A DNA stretch of 64,000 nucleotides from Marinobacterium rhizophilum (GTDB taxonomy: Bacteria; Pseudomonadota; Gammaproteobacteria; Pseudomonadales; Balneatricaceae), in assembly GCF_024397915.1 (NCBI RefSeq), contig NZ_CP073347.1, positions 868,001-932,000 of the forward strand, read 5' to 3'. Under the pieces are notes generated by a model. That model did no database searches. It worked only from the letters and a program-made list of their open reading frames with translations, and was not told the DNA's origin. Below, in pieces: positions 29,152 through 39,505 of this stretch. How positions within the stretch are numbered: the first letter of the stretch is position 1; the number at the start of each line of letters is the position of its first letter. Made by a program: the position numbers and the translations under genes.

Positions 29152-30036
29152 TTAGAGATAGAACGCCGACAGCAGCATAACCGCCAGCAGGGAGAGTGGC
29201 GTTGACAGCATGATGATAGCCGCCACCTGGTCCCGCGGACCCTGGTACTGGGTTGCCATCATGTAGCTCAGCACCGCCACCGGCATGCAGGACTGGATCA
29301 GCAGGGATTTTTGCAGCATCTCCGGCAGGGGCAGCAACTGTATAACCGTAAAGGCGGCAGCCAGTCCGATCAGGATGCGACCGGCACTCATCAGGCCCAC
29401 CAGTTTAAGGTCGCCAAGATGGCGAATGCTGATGGAGCCCAGCGAGCGTCCCAGCAACAGCAGCATGACCGGCACCGTGATTCCCGCCAGCATCTCCAGC
29501 GTCCTGTGCAGTGGCACGGGTACTGTCGTGTCCGTCAGTAACAGCACAACGCCCACGAGCAGCGCAATGATCGAGCCGTTGGTGAGCAGGGCACGGGGAT
29601 TGAGTTGCCCGGACATCAGCCAGGCACCGAGGGTGAAATTGCTGAGTCCCACGACGGTGGACGTCAGTACCGCATAGGGAAGGGCGTCCGGCCCCAGCAG
29701 GGCGAAGACCACCGGAATGCCCAGGTTGCCGGTATTGGGGTTCACCAGCACCGGCAGCAGAAACCGCATGGGCTGGCCGCTAAGGCGCAGTGCCAGTGCC
29801 GCCAGTAACCCCGCGACAACCAGCATGGCGCAGGCCGCCAGGATAATATCGGATAGCACACCGAGGTCCGCATCCATCTTCAGCAGGGAGTTGAGCAGCA
29901 GGCTCGGCAACCCGATGACCATCACCAGCTGGCCAAGGTCCGGGCTGTCCAGCAGGCGGGTGCGCTTGCTCAGTATCCAGCCAAGGCCAGTGCATACCAG
30001 TACCGGGGTAAGGCTGGAGAAAAACTCGATCAGCAT
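29152..30036 (-). CDS. AEC-family permease
   Basis: A 294-residue inner-membrane transporter of the auxin efflux carrier family, which includes bacterial malonate and other carboxylate carriers. There are about ten membrane helices in two halves. PNTGNLGIPV in the middle of the first half is the family's Asn/Gly-rich helix break, repeated in a looser form near SCMPVAVLSYMMA. I start at the Met giving MLIEFFSSLTPVL; the 29 codons upstream are not membrane-like. The substrate cannot be inferred. Confidence 0.85.
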   Translation of the reverse strand: MLIEFFSSLTPVLVCTGLGWILSKRTRLLDSPDLGQLVMVIGLPSLLLNSLLKMDADLGVLSDIILAACAMLVVAGLLAALALRLSGQPMRFLLPVLVNPNTGNLGIPVVFALLGPDALPYAVLTSTVVGLSNFTLGAWLMSGQLNPRALLTNGSIIALLVGVVLLLTDTTVPVPLHRTLEMLAGITVPVMLLLLGRSLGSISIRHLGDLKLVGLMSAGRILIGLAAAFTVIQLLPLPEMLQKSLLIQSCMPVAVLSYMMATQYQGPRDQVAAIIMLSTPLSLLAVMLLSAFYL

Positions 30037-30465
30037 GGGCCTTGCCTCTGAAATATTAAGTGCAGAACCGGGGGCTGGCCTTGCTGTGGACTCACATGAT
30101 AGCGCTAGCAAGCGCTTAGACAAAGAGGCAGGGGGCAGACGCCTGTGCGGGCGGCAGCGTTGCAGGCCTGTGGAGGGTTCTTGCCCCTGTCATCTGTATT
30201 TGGCTGACGCATCCTTTGATGCGACCCCACCACAACAGACAGTGCTGAAGCGCGCCGGGGCGTCGTGATTTTCCCCGGAATTCGCAGTCTCAGGCCAGGC
30301 TGCGGGCCGCCTTCAGCGATGTCATCCTGTCCTTGTATCTTAAGGGAGGCGGGCCTTCTCGGCTATACTGCTAATGACGGCCAGCGGTGGTCGCGGGCTT
30401 TGAGTCAAGTTGGAAACTTCGGACGACAACCACCATTAACAGTGGTGGGAGCGGAGGTAAATGAC
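30037..30465. other. Divergent intergenic region, no gene
   Basis: This region separates the AEC permease from the OsmC gene and should contain both promoters. A short palindrome AGCGCTAGCAAGCGCT is at 30099-30114. Nothing else was recognised. Confidence 0.4.
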
Positions 30466-31623
30466 ATGGCTATGAACGTGGTTAACGGCGTCGATGTCGC
30501 CGCCCTGGGCAAGATCATTTCGGACTTTAAAGCTGATCCGAAAACCGCGGCGTTTGATTTCCGAAGCTCGACGGACTGGCACAGCGGTGCCATCGTAAAT
30601 TCGACCTTTACAGGTCACAAGCGCAATGGGGTGGAAAGCACCCGGGCGCAGCCTCACCAACTGGCGGGCGATGAGCCGCAAGCGTTACTTGGAAGCGGCC
30701 AGCACGTCGGCCCGGCCGGCCATTTACTGCATGCCATGTGTCACTGCCTGACGGTCACACTGGCTTACCACGGCGCGGCGCGAGGCGTGAGGATTGACTC
30801 GCTGCGGGTCGACGCAGAGGGCAGTCTCGACCTGCAGGGATTCCTGGGATTGAGCGACAAGGTCAAGCCCGGGTTCAAGCAGATCCATCTCAAGGCCTAT
30901 ATTGACTCGCCGAACTCCTCTGAAGAGGTTCTGGCGCTTTTCCAGTATGCCCAGGGGCGCTCCCCGATCTGCTCTACGGTGCGCCACAACGTGAATATTG
31001 CCTGGGAATTCGACATTGAAGCCACGGATGCCGGTCCGGAAACGGGAGAGGATCGCCACGGTGTCAACTTCCCGAACCTGGCCGCCACGGTACAGGCGCT
31101 AACAGACACCCCGGTATTGGGCAAGTGCACGTTTTACGCATCCGAGCAGTGGCTCGGCGGTGCCAAGACCAGGTCATCGCACCCGGGGTTTGATCAGGCC
31201 GAGGGTGAGCTGCTGATGCGTCACCGGGAAGAAAGCCCGAAAACCTATGTCGGCGACGAGCCTGCCGTGCTGCTGGGCTCCGATGCCGGCCCGTCGCCGT
31301 CGGAAACGCTCCTGCATGCGATGGCGAACTGCGTCTCGGTCACCACGTCCTACCACTCGGCGGCCCGCGGGGTCCCGCTCGATGCCTTCAAGGTGGATCT
31401 GGAAGGTGACATGGACTTGCAGGGGTTCGCGGATCTCGACGACAACGTGACGCCGGCTTACCGGAACATCACGGCCAGGGTCCGGATCAGGGCCGGCGGG
31501 AATGAACGGGAGATAGTCGAGCTATTGAAGTTCACCACCTCGCATTCCCCAATGTGCGATAGTGTCAAACGGCCGGTCGATATCTCGTTTTCCCTGGTGC
31601 ATAACGGTTTCGCTATAGCCTGA
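30466..31623 (+). CDS. Tandem two-domain OsmC-like protein
   Basis: A 385-residue protein made of two OsmC domains. OsmC proteins reduce organic hydroperoxides with a pair of cysteines. The first copy has HAMCHCLTVT (Cys94 in the usual place) and SPICSTV; the second, from about 205, has HAMANCVSVT and SPMCDSV, so both Cys pairs are kept. Usual OsmC is about 140 residues and acts as a dimer, so this looks like a fused dimer. I start at the ATG after GGAGG (30466); the frame is open further upstream to 30265. Confidence 0.8.
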   Translation: MAMNVVNGVDVAALGKIISDFKADPKTAAFDFRSSTDWHSGAIVNSTFTGHKRNGVESTRAQPHQLAGDEPQALLGSGQHVGPAGHLLHAMCHCLTVTLAYHGAARGVRIDSLRVDAEGSLDLQGFLGLSDKVKPGFKQIHLKAYIDSPNSSEEVLALFQYAQGRSPICSTVRHNVNIAWEFDIEATDAGPETGEDRHGVNFPNLAATVQALTDTPVLGKCTFYASEQWLGGAKTRSSHPGFDQAEGELLMRHREESPKTYVGDEPAVLLGSDAGPSPSETLLHAMANCVSVTTSYHSAARGVPLDAFKVDLEGDMDLQGFADLDDNVTPAYRNITARVRIRAGGNEREIVELLKFTTSHSPMCDSVKRPVDISFSLVHNGFAIA

Positions 31624-31645
31624 GGGCCCGTCGGCCGGCGACTGA

Positions 31646-31672
31646 GGCCGCAAGGCTTTTCGCCTTGCGGCC
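31646..31672 (+). terminator. Hairpin after the OsmC gene
   Basis: GGCCGCAAGGC and GCCTTGCGGCC form a perfect 11-bp stem 23 bases past the stop. There is no clear T-run on either side. Confidence 0.6.
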
Positions 31673-31844
31673 ATGTTCTGGGGGGGCTCTTGCTTCTGCG
31701 TGAGCACGCGATTCATTGAGATGCCCGCCCGCACAGTGCATCGGTTACCAGGTCATGGATGGCGTGCAACAGAGTTCCACTAGGCCTCTCTGACAATCAA
31801 TACAACCTACGTAACAGGCGCCCTGCCGGGGGTAGAGAAAAGCG

Positions 31845-32141
31845 ATACAGGTATTCATTGCCGATTCGGCCCGGGCGGTGGCGCGCCTGGGGGCCGATCA
31901 TGTGAGTGAGCTTGTGTCGCAGGCCTGCTGCAATGTCGGGCTTATCACCGGTGCCGCCGTCATGGGCGCGCTGTTCCCATTCGCCGCCATGACGACCGAT
32001 ATCACCACCGCTTCGCCGCAGGCCATTGCGGCTGGCATGCAGGTGACATTCGCTGTTGCAGGCCTGCTGATGGTTGTGGCCCTTGGTATCGCGGCCATGA
32101 GCCGGGCGCTGGTTAAACGGGGGGCGTTAACGGTGGCATGA
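31845..32141 (+). pseudogene. Chimeric debris: nagB-like 5' end fused to MFS permease 3' end
   Basis: The frame starts with ATA and reads IQVFIADSARAVARLGADHVSELV. This matches the first 24 residues of NagB at 37747 (MQVIIADSAQEVARLGADQL), including at the DNA level. From about 31910 it switches to a membrane stretch (GLITGAAVMGALFPF, then MQVTFAVAGLLMVVALGIA) typical of the last helices of DHA2-type MFS permeases. No complete gene of either kind is here; a GTG at 31878 would give only 87 residues. Confidence 0.6.
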
Positions 32142-32193
32142 TATCGGGGCGGCTAGCGGCTAGCGGCAGGGGGCGTGGGGCGTCGCGAAATTC

Positions 32194-32221
32194 ATTACCA
32201 ATCAGCAATCACCAATCACCA
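32194..32221. repeat. Degenerate heptamer array (ATTACCA, ATCAGCA, ATCACCA x2)
   Basis: Four heptamer units of the ATCACNA family also seen at 5882 and 7044, here in the intergenic region before the GntR gene. Confidence 0.75.
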
Positions 32222-32283
32222 GCCATCCGGCAAGCGGTAAACTGTACCGTCGTACATCCGTAATACACCAATCCCTACTGCTG

Positions 32284-33066
32284 TTACTGGCTTTCGACCG
32301 GCACTCCATCAAGATCGCGAATCTCGGCGACAAAGTCGTAGGCATCGCCCGGGAACCAGGAGCGGGTGAATTCCACCGGCGTGTCGTCGGCCAGCAGGCC
32401 CAGGCGCTCGATATAGAGCACGGCGCTGCTGACGGGGATTGCCAGGTGGGCGGCGCGGGTTGCGTCGATGGAGATGGCGCGCAGGCGCTGCAACGCCTTG
32501 ACCGGGCGCAGGCCGAGCTCCGACATCACCTGGTAGAGCGACTCCGTGATGGCGAAGGGGTTGTCCAGAAAACGTCGGGGAATGGCGGCCATTTCGAGTC
32601 CCATGGGCTGGTCATCCACCAGGCGCAGGCGGTGAAAGCGTACCACTTCGTCATCGGGGCCGAGCTTCAGGGCGCGCTGTTCGTCTTCAGTGGCCAGTCC
32701 CAGGGAGCGGTCGAGCCATTTGGAGCCCGGGGTGCGGCCGCGCTCGCGCATGACTTCGGAAAAGCTCTTGAGGAAATTCAGCGGCTGCTCCACCCGGTCG
32801 CTGACAAAGGTGCCCACCCCCTGGCGCTGTACCAGCAGGCCCTCGGTCACCAGGTCGTCGATGGCGCGCCGCACCGTGACGCGGGACACCTTCATGGCGC
32901 TGGCGATCTCCCGTTCCGGCGGTATGGCATCGCCGTATTGCAGCTGGCCATTGTGGATGGCGTCGCGGATGCGCTGTTGCAGCTGCAGGTACAGCGGCTT
33001 GGCATCACGCGCACCCTGTACCGGTGCGTCGAAAATTCGGTGAATAAGGCAGTCTGTCTTGTCCAT
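32284..33066 (-). CDS. nagR: GntR-family (HutC/UTRA) regulator of amino-sugar genes
   Basis: A 260-residue transcription factor. The N-terminal winged helix (PLYLQLQQRIRDAIHNGQLQYGDAIPPEREIA, then SRVTVRRAIDDLV) is followed by a UTRA ligand domain from about 105 (DEVVRFHRLRLVDDQPMGLE, then ERLGLLADDTPVEFTRSWFPGDAYDF). This layout is that of NagR, which is released by glucosamine-6-P or GlcNAc-6-P. It is the last gene of the leftward ABC transporter operon facing nagB, so control of this cluster is inferred. Confidence 0.8.
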   Translation of the reverse strand: MDKTDCLIHRIFDAPVQGARDAKPLYLQLQQRIRDAIHNGQLQYGDAIPPEREIASAMKVSRVTVRRAIDDLVTEGLLVQRQGVGTFVSDRVEQPLNFLKSFSEVMRERGRTPGSKWLDRSLGLATEDEQRALKLGPDDEVVRFHRLRLVDDQPMGLEMAAIPRRFLDNPFAITESLYQVMSELGLRPVKALQRLRAISIDATRAAHLAIPVSSAVLYIERLGLLADDTPVEFTRSWFPGDAYDFVAEIRDLDGVPVESQ

Positions 33067-33129
33067 GGCTGATCCCGTGTCGCAACTGTGCCCGCCGCCT
33101 CCGATGCACAGAGCCGGCGGGCGGGTTCC

Positions 33130-34284
<1,155 letters not shown>

Positions 34285-34324
34285 GATTAACCTCGTTTAT
34301 TCTTGTCTGTCTGTATTGCCCGAC

Positions 34325-35173
34325 TCATTTCACGGCCCCGGAGGTGAGGCCGCGAATCAGCTGACGGGAGAAAATCACGTAGAGCACCAGTACCGGCACG
34401 ATGGCGAGCGTCAGGGAGGACAGCACCGCGTTCCAGTCGGTGACGTACTGGCCGATAAACTGCTGTACGCCCAGCGTGATGGTCTGGGTGCTTTCGCCGG
34501 GGGCCAGGATCAGCGGGAACCAGAGGTCGTTCCAGATCGGAATCATGGTGAAGACCGCCACCGTGGCCATGGCCGGGCGGATCAGCGGCAGGATAATGGT
34601 GAAGAAGATCTTGTACTCGCTGACATTGTCGCAGCGCGCGGCTTCCTTCAGTTCCTTGGGCACCTGGCGGATGAATTCCGACAGGATGAATACCGCCAGC
34701 GGCAGTCCCTGGGCGATATACACCAGCACCAGGGCGGTGAGGGTGTTGACCAGGTCCAGGCTCGCCATCAGGTTGAGAATGCTCACGGTACCCAGGCGAA
34801 TGGGGATCATGATGCCCATGGCGATCAGTACCGCCAGGAAGAGGTTGCCGCGAAACTTGTACTCCGTCAGGGCCCAGGCGGCCATGGCGCCGAACAGCAG
34901 CACGAAGAACAGCGACACCAGGGTCACGATCATGCTGTTGCCGAAATAGAGGCCGAAGTCGGCGCGCCCCAGCACCTGCTCGAAACCCTCCAGGCTGAAC
35001 GAATCCAGCGTCGGCAGGGCCAGCGGGTCCTTGAAGATCGCCTTGCGGCTCTTGAAGGCGTTGACGATGATCACCAGGATCGGGAAGAGCGCGATCACGG
35101 TGTAGGTCAGCAGAACCGCATGGGTCATGAGGGTCTTGCCGGTGTTGTGCTTGAGGCCGGGCAGGCTAATCAT
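34325..35173 (-). CDS. Sugar ABC transporter permease (MalG type)
   Basis: A 282-residue inner-membrane subunit with six helices. The coupling motif for the ATPase is EAARCDNVSEYKIFFTIILPLIRPA (in the usual EAA loop, near residue 185). The N-terminal THAVLLTYTVIALFPILVIIVNAFK and the C-terminal RQLIRGLTSGAVK are typical of MalG-like CUT1 permeases. It starts 12 bases after the MalF-type gene ends. Substrate is inferred to be N-acetylglucosamine or its oligomers from the divergent nag genes. Confidence 0.88.
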   Translation of the reverse strand: MISLPGLKHNTGKTLMTHAVLLTYTVIALFPILVIIVNAFKSRKAIFKDPLALPTLDSFSLEGFEQVLGRADFGLYFGNSMIVTLVSLFFVLLFGAMAAWALTEYKFRGNLFLAVLIAMGIMIPIRLGTVSILNLMASLDLVNTLTALVLVYIAQGLPLAVFILSEFIRQVPKELKEAARCDNVSEYKIFFTIILPLIRPAMATVAVFTMIPIWNDLWFPLILAPGESTQTITLGVQQFIGQYVTDWNAVLSSLTLAIVPVLVLYVIFSRQLIRGLTSGAVK

Positions 35174-35185
35174 GGCTATCTCCCC

Positions 35186-36118
35186 TTAAAGCTGAAAGCG
35201 TTTCATGCGACGCTGAATCACGAACAGGTACAGCATCACACCCACCAGAATGATCAGGAACATCAGGGTCGCCACTGCGGCGCCCATGGTGATGCTGCCT
35301 GACTGCAGCTGGAAGCCGAAGAAGGTGCGGTAGAACAGGGTGCCCATGATGTCGCTGGAAAAGTTGGGCCCCGCCAATGCGCCCTTGACGGCGTAGATCA
35401 GCTCGAAGGCATTGAAGTTGGCCACGAAGGTCAGGATCGACACCATGGCGATGGTCGGCAGTATCAGTGGCAGTTTGACGTGCCAGAAGGTCTGCCAGGC
35501 ATTGGAGCCGTCCACCACGCTGGCATCGATCAGGTCATCGGGGATGCTCAGCATGGCGGCGTAGATCAGCATCATCGGGATGCCGACGAACTGCCACACC
35601 GAAATCAGCGCCAGCGTAATGAGCGAGCTGGATTCCTTGCCCAGCCAGGCATCGAAATACTGCCCCAGGCCGATGCTGTAGAGAAAGCCTTCGCTGATGC
35701 CCCAGATCGGGCTGAGCAGCAGCTGCCAGACGAAGCCGATAATGACCACCGACAGCATGGTGGGCATGAAAATCAGCGTGCGGTAGGTGTTGCTCAGGCG
35801 CAGTCTGGGCGAGCTGAGCAGGGCGGCCAGAAAGAGCCCGATGGGGTTCTGCACCAGCATGTGAATGATAAAGAACTTGGTGTTGTTCCAGAGCGCGTTC
35901 CAGAACGGCTCGGACCAGGCTGCATCCAGCAGCAGGGTCTGGTAGTTGCTGATGCCGGCGAAGAAGCGCTGGCCGGTTTCATCCTCCTGGAACAGGCCGA
36001 GCCAGAGGGTATCGAGCAGCGGATACACGCTGAAGGTCACGTAAATCAGCAGGCCCGGGGCCAGGAAAAACAGGATGTGCCACGGAAAGCGGCGTGCAAT
36101 GGCGGTGGGTTGGGACAT
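35186..36118 (-). CDS. Sugar ABC transporter permease (MalF type)
   Basis: A 310-residue inner-membrane permease and partner of the MalG-type subunit. Its EAA-like loop reads DASVVDGSNAWQTFWHVKLPLILPT. The Met giving MSQPTAIARRFPW is chosen as the start, since the first helix (HILFFLAPGLLIYVTFSVYPL) follows directly; codons upstream to 36199 are unlike the family. It lies 84 bases after the binding-protein gene. Confidence 0.87.
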   Translation of the reverse strand: MSQPTAIARRFPWHILFFLAPGLLIYVTFSVYPLLDTLWLGLFQEDETGQRFFAGISNYQTLLLDAAWSEPFWNALWNNTKFFIIHMLVQNPIGLFLAALLSSPRLRLSNTYRTLIFMPTMLSVVIIGFVWQLLLSPIWGISEGFLYSIGLGQYFDAWLGKESSSLITLALISVWQFVGIPMMLIYAAMLSIPDDLIDASVVDGSNAWQTFWHVKLPLILPTIAMVSILTFVANFNAFELIYAVKGALAGPNFSSDIMGTLFYRTFFGFQLQSGSITMGAAVATLMFLIILVGVMLYLFVIQRRMKRFQL

Positions 36119-36202
36119 GGTGCTGTACCCGCGTTGAAATTTGTCTGAAGGAGCCGTTCGTGCCGCAGTGCGCCGCGTCGGGCGCACTGTGCTTACCACC
36201 CG

Positions 36203-37477
36203 TTACTGGTGCGGCTTGTACCACTGCTGCAGGCCAGCCTCGACCTGCTGGGCAGCCGCTTCCGGGCTCAGGGTGCCGTTCAGCACCTGGGTGCTCACGT
36301 TCCAGAGCTCGTTTTCCATGCTGGGCGTGCCGCGGGACAGGATCTGGTAGGAGTTGCGGATCGTCTGCTCGCAATCCTGGCGCCAGCTCAGGAATTGCTG
36401 TGCCACCGGGTCCTTGATCTCGATCGGGTGGTCGGACAGCGAGAAAAAGCCCGGCAGTTCGTTGGAGTAGAGTTCGGCAAAGTCCTTGCTCGCCATCCAG
36501 CTCAGGAAGGTACGGGCCGCGGCCTTGTTGGGGCTGGCCGCATTGATGCCCATGGCGATGTCGGTGTGATCGCTGATGTAGCAGCTGTCCTGGCCATCGG
36601 GCACCGGCGGTGCAAAGGCGGCAAACTCAAAGTCAGCCTGATCGTTGAAGGTCGGGATGTCCCAGGAACCGGCGGGGTAGATCACGCCACGGCCCAGGGT
36701 AAACAGGTTCTGGGAGTCGGCATACTTCTGCGCTTCGTAGCCCCGGCCCATGTAGGGGCCCCACTTGGCCATTTGCTGCCACACCTGCACGTACTGGGTG
36801 TCGGTCAGTTTCTGGCTGCCATCGAGCAGTCCCTTGCGTCCGGCCTCGCCTTTCCAGTAATTCGGCCCGATGTTCTGAAAGCCCATGGTGGCGGATTCCC
36901 ACTGGTCCGAGGTGCCCATCACCAGCGGCACGTAGCGGCTTTCGTTCTTGATGGTGTCGAGCACCTTGAAGAACTCGCTTTCGGTTTTGGGTACTTCCAG
37001 CTCGAGCTCTGCAAACAGCTCCTTGTTATAGATAAAGCCGTGAATGACCGAGGCCATTGGCAGGCAAAAGGTATCCTTGCCGTCATCGGTGATCCAGGCG
37101 CTGCGGGCAAAATCCGAGAAATTTTCCATGCCTGGCAGGTCGTTCAGGGCTTCAAGGTTGCCCTTGGTATACAGGCTGAGGGACACATCGAAGGGGCGGC
37201 AGGTAATGAGGTCGCCGGCGGTACCGCCCTGCAGCTTGGCCTGCAGCGCCGAGTTGTAGTCGCTCGGCGGCGTGGGGGCGAACACCAGTTCGATATCCGG
37301 ATGCTGCTGATTGAACGCGGGGATAATGACGTCGTTCCAGATCTTGCTGTCATCGTTGCGCCAGCTTTCGATCACCAGCTTCTCGGCGGACCAGGCGCCG
37401 ACGCTGCCGCTGGCCAGCACCAGACCCAGGGAAAGGCTGCCAAGCCGTGTTGCCATAGCGTTGATGGGCTTGCTCAT
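36203..37477 (-). CDS. Sugar ABC transporter substrate-binding protein (CUT1)
   Basis: A 424-residue periplasmic binding protein (SBP family 1) with a signal peptide of about 31 residues ending SVGAWSA. The mature part starts EKLVIESWRNDDSKIW, typical of sugar SBPs, and contains GGTAGDLITCRPFDVS. It is the first gene of the leftward importer operon. I start at the Met of MSKPINAMATR, preceded by a GGAG site; the open frame further upstream to 37684 crosses the promoter region. Substrate is likely GlcNAc, by context. Confidence 0.9.
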   Translation of the reverse strand: MSKPINAMATRLGSLSLGLVLASGSVGAWSAEKLVIESWRNDDSKIWNDVIIPAFNQQHPDIELVFAPTPPSDYNSALQAKLQGGTAGDLITCRPFDVSLSLYTKGNLEALNDLPGMENFSDFARSAWITDDGKDTFCLPMASVIHGFIYNKELFAELELEVPKTESEFFKVLDTIKNESRYVPLVMGTSDQWESATMGFQNIGPNYWKGEAGRKGLLDGSQKLTDTQYVQVWQQMAKWGPYMGRGYEAQKYADSQNLFTLGRGVIYPAGSWDIPTFNDQADFEFAAFAPPVPDGQDSCYISDHTDIAMGINAASPNKAAARTFLSWMASKDFAELYSNELPGFFSLSDHPIEIKDPVAQQFLSWRQDCEQTIRNSYQILSRGTPSMENELWNVSTQVLNGTLSPEAAAQQVEAGLQQWYKPHQ

Positions 37478-37554
37478 TGTTATTGTGCTCCGCGCTTGTT
37501 GGGGTGAGGTCGGGCTGGTGGTCTTTATCTTTAGACATGCCTTCCCGCTTTCTG

Positions 37555-37708
37555 AATACCAATGTAGACCACAATGCAGTCCAATGGCAATACCACTCCA
37601 TAAATTAAATGCGAATCTTGGGCTTTCGGTCCGTATGCAGAGGCTTCTTCGGGATTTTACTGGCGGGTTATTGCACCTCGGCAAAATAGTGGTATTGTAA
37701 AGGTATTG
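37555..37708. promoter_or_regulatory. Divergent promoter region with repeated TGGTATT operator-like motif
   Basis: CAATACCACT (37588-37597) and AGTGGTATTG (37688-37697) are exact reverse complements. Further copies are AATACCAAT (37555-37563) and AGGTATTG (37701-37708). They lie between the transporter operon and nagB, and TGGTATT resembles half-sites of GntR/HutC regulators such as NagR. Binding by the local GntR protein is inferred. Confidence 0.5.
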
Positions 37709-37746
37709 TTTATGTCGGCCTATACAGGCCCCGATGGAGGAACGCT

Positions 37747-38529
37747 ATGCAGGTCATCATTGCTGATTCGGCGCAGGAGGTGGCGCGTCTGGGTGCCGAT
37801 CAACTGAGCGCGCTCATGCGTACCCGGCCCGGCGCCGTGCTGGGCCTGGCCACTGGCAATACGCCCATTGCGCTCTATGACGAGCTGATCCGGCGTTACC
37901 GGGACGGCCAGCTGAGCTTTGCGCAGGCGCGTTCGTTCAACCTGGACGAGTACGTGGGGCTGGCGCCCGGCCATCGCCAAAGCTATCGCCATTTCATGAA
38001 CCAGCACCTGTTCAATCACATTGATATCCCGCTGGCACAGACCTGGGTGCCGGATGGACTGGGGGATCCCGAGACGGTCGGTGAGGCCTATGAAGCACTG
38101 ATTGACGCGGCCGGCGGGATCGATCTGCAGGTGCTGGGTATTGGTCGCAATGGTCATATCGGCTTCAACGAGCCCAGCTCCAGCCTGGGGTCCCGTACCC
38201 GCATCAAGACGCTGGCACCGCAGACGCTGGCCGACAACAGTCGCTTTTTTTCGCCGGACGAGTTTCAGCCCAGTCTGGCAATCACCATGGGCATCGGTAC
38301 AATTCTGCGCTCGCGCAAGGCCCTGCTGCTGGCCACGGGTGAGTCCAAGGCAGATGCCGTGCAGGCCATGATCGAAGGGCCGGTAACGGCCAGTTGCCCT
38401 GCATCGGCCTTGCAGTTGCATCCCTGTGCCCTGGTTATCGTGGATAGCGCCGCCGGTGCGCGGCTCGAGCATGGCGAGTATTACCAGCGCGTGCGACAGG
38501 AAACCGACTTGCTGAACGGACGCAGCTAA
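37747..38529 (+). CDS. nagB: Glucosamine-6-phosphate deaminase
   Basis: This enzyme converts glucosamine-6-P to fructose-6-P and ammonia. At 260 residues it has the usual length of short NagB proteins. Motifs are GLATGNTPIALYDELI (phosphate site), NLDEYVGL (Asp67, catalytic), and GIGRNGHIGFNEP (His137 and Glu142). GGAGGA stands seven bases before the ATG. It is first of a rightward operon with the GlcNAc kinase and nagA. A decayed duplicate of its first 24 codons sits at 31845. Confidence 0.93.
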   Translation: MQVIIADSAQEVARLGADQLSALMRTRPGAVLGLATGNTPIALYDELIRRYRDGQLSFAQARSFNLDEYVGLAPGHRQSYRHFMNQHLFNHIDIPLAQTWVPDGLGDPETVGEAYEALIDAAGGIDLQVLGIGRNGHIGFNEPSSSLGSRTRIKTLAPQTLADNSRFFSPDEFQPSLAITMGIGTILRSRKALLLATGESKADAVQAMIEGPVTASCPASALQLHPCALVIVDSAAGARLEHGEYYQRVRQETDLLNGRS

Positions 38530-38592
38530 CCCCGTTTTGAGTGGTCTGGTGCTGTGAATCAGACCGCAAGCCAGACATTTACAGGCGTAACG

Positions 38593-39483
38593 ATGATGAA
38601 TGACGATGCAGAGTATCTGCTTGGCGTGGATGGGGGGGGAACCTCCTGCCGGGTGCGCCTGAGCACGGTGGCGGGTCGGGTATTGGGCGAGGCGCGTGCG
38701 GGCAGCGCCAACGTGCGCCTGGGGGTCGACAAGGCCTACGCCGAGATCCTCAAGGCAACCGACGAGGCACTCAATCAGGCCGGGCTCGACCGCTCCGTGC
38801 TGGCACGTACCTTTGCAGGCTTTGGCCTGGCCGGTGCCGTGGACGCGTCGCGGTGCCAGGCGGTACGCGACTTTGCGCACCCCTTTGCCGCTGTGGCGGT
38901 AGAAACCGATGCCCATACGGCCTGCCTGGGTGCCCACAGGGGCGAAGACGGCGGCATTCTGATCCTGGGGACCGGTTCCTGCGGTGTATACCAACAAGCC
39001 GGGCGCTTCGATGTCGTCGGTGGCTGGGGGTTCATGATCTCCGATCAGGGCAGTGGTGCCTGGCTGGGGCTGAACCTGGTGCGCCAGTCGATGCTGGCGC
39101 TCGATGGCGTTATCGCGCAGACACCGCTGAGTCAGGCTGTACTGGCCGGTTTTGATCACTCCCATGCCCGGGTGCTGAACTGGTCCGAACAGGCCAGGCC
39201 GCGGGATTATGGCGCCTTTGCTCCGCTGGTGCTGCAGTTCGCCGCCCAGCAGGATCCGCTTGCGATCCGCCTGCTGCAGCAGTGCGGCCAGGACGCCGGC
39301 GACCTGCTGGCCAGGCTACAGCAACTCGGCGCCCGCCGGGTTTGCCTGATGGGCGGCCTGAGCGCGCCGCTGCGGCCCTGGCTGCCTGAAGCGCTGCTCG
39401 GCTTGCTGTGCGCACCTGTTGGCGATGCGATGGACGGCGCCCTGTTGCTGGCGCGAAACCTGCGTAATAACGCTGTTCAATAA
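38593..39483 (+). CDS. N-acetylglucosamine kinase (BadF/BcrA-type ATPase family)
   Basis: This enzyme phosphorylates GlcNAc (or glucosamine) brought in by the ABC importer, a step needed because ABC uptake, unlike PTS, leaves the sugar unphosphorylated. The protein of about 296 residues is an actin-fold kinase: LLGVDGGGTSCRVRL (phosphate 1), ILGTGSCGVYQ (phosphate 2), GGWGFMISDQGSGAWLG, and a C-terminal adenosine motif RVCLMGGLSAPL. A GTG at 38554 would add 13 residues; I prefer the ATG pair at 38593/38596. It lies between nagB and nagA. Confidence 0.85.
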   Translation: MMNDDAEYLLGVDGGGTSCRVRLSTVAGRVLGEARAGSANVRLGVDKAYAEILKATDEALNQAGLDRSVLARTFAGFGLAGAVDASRCQAVRDFAHPFAAVAVETDAHTACLGAHRGEDGGILILGTGSCGVYQQAGRFDVVGGWGFMISDQGSGAWLGLNLVRQSMLALDGVIAQTPLSQAVLAGFDHSHARVLNWSEQARPRDYGAFAPLVLQFAAQQDPLAIRLLQQCGQDAGDLLARLQQLGARRVCLMGGLSAPLRPWLPEALLGLLCAPVGDAMDGALLLARNLRNNAVQ

Positions 39484-39505
39484 AGTGAATACCCGGGGGA
39501 ACCCA

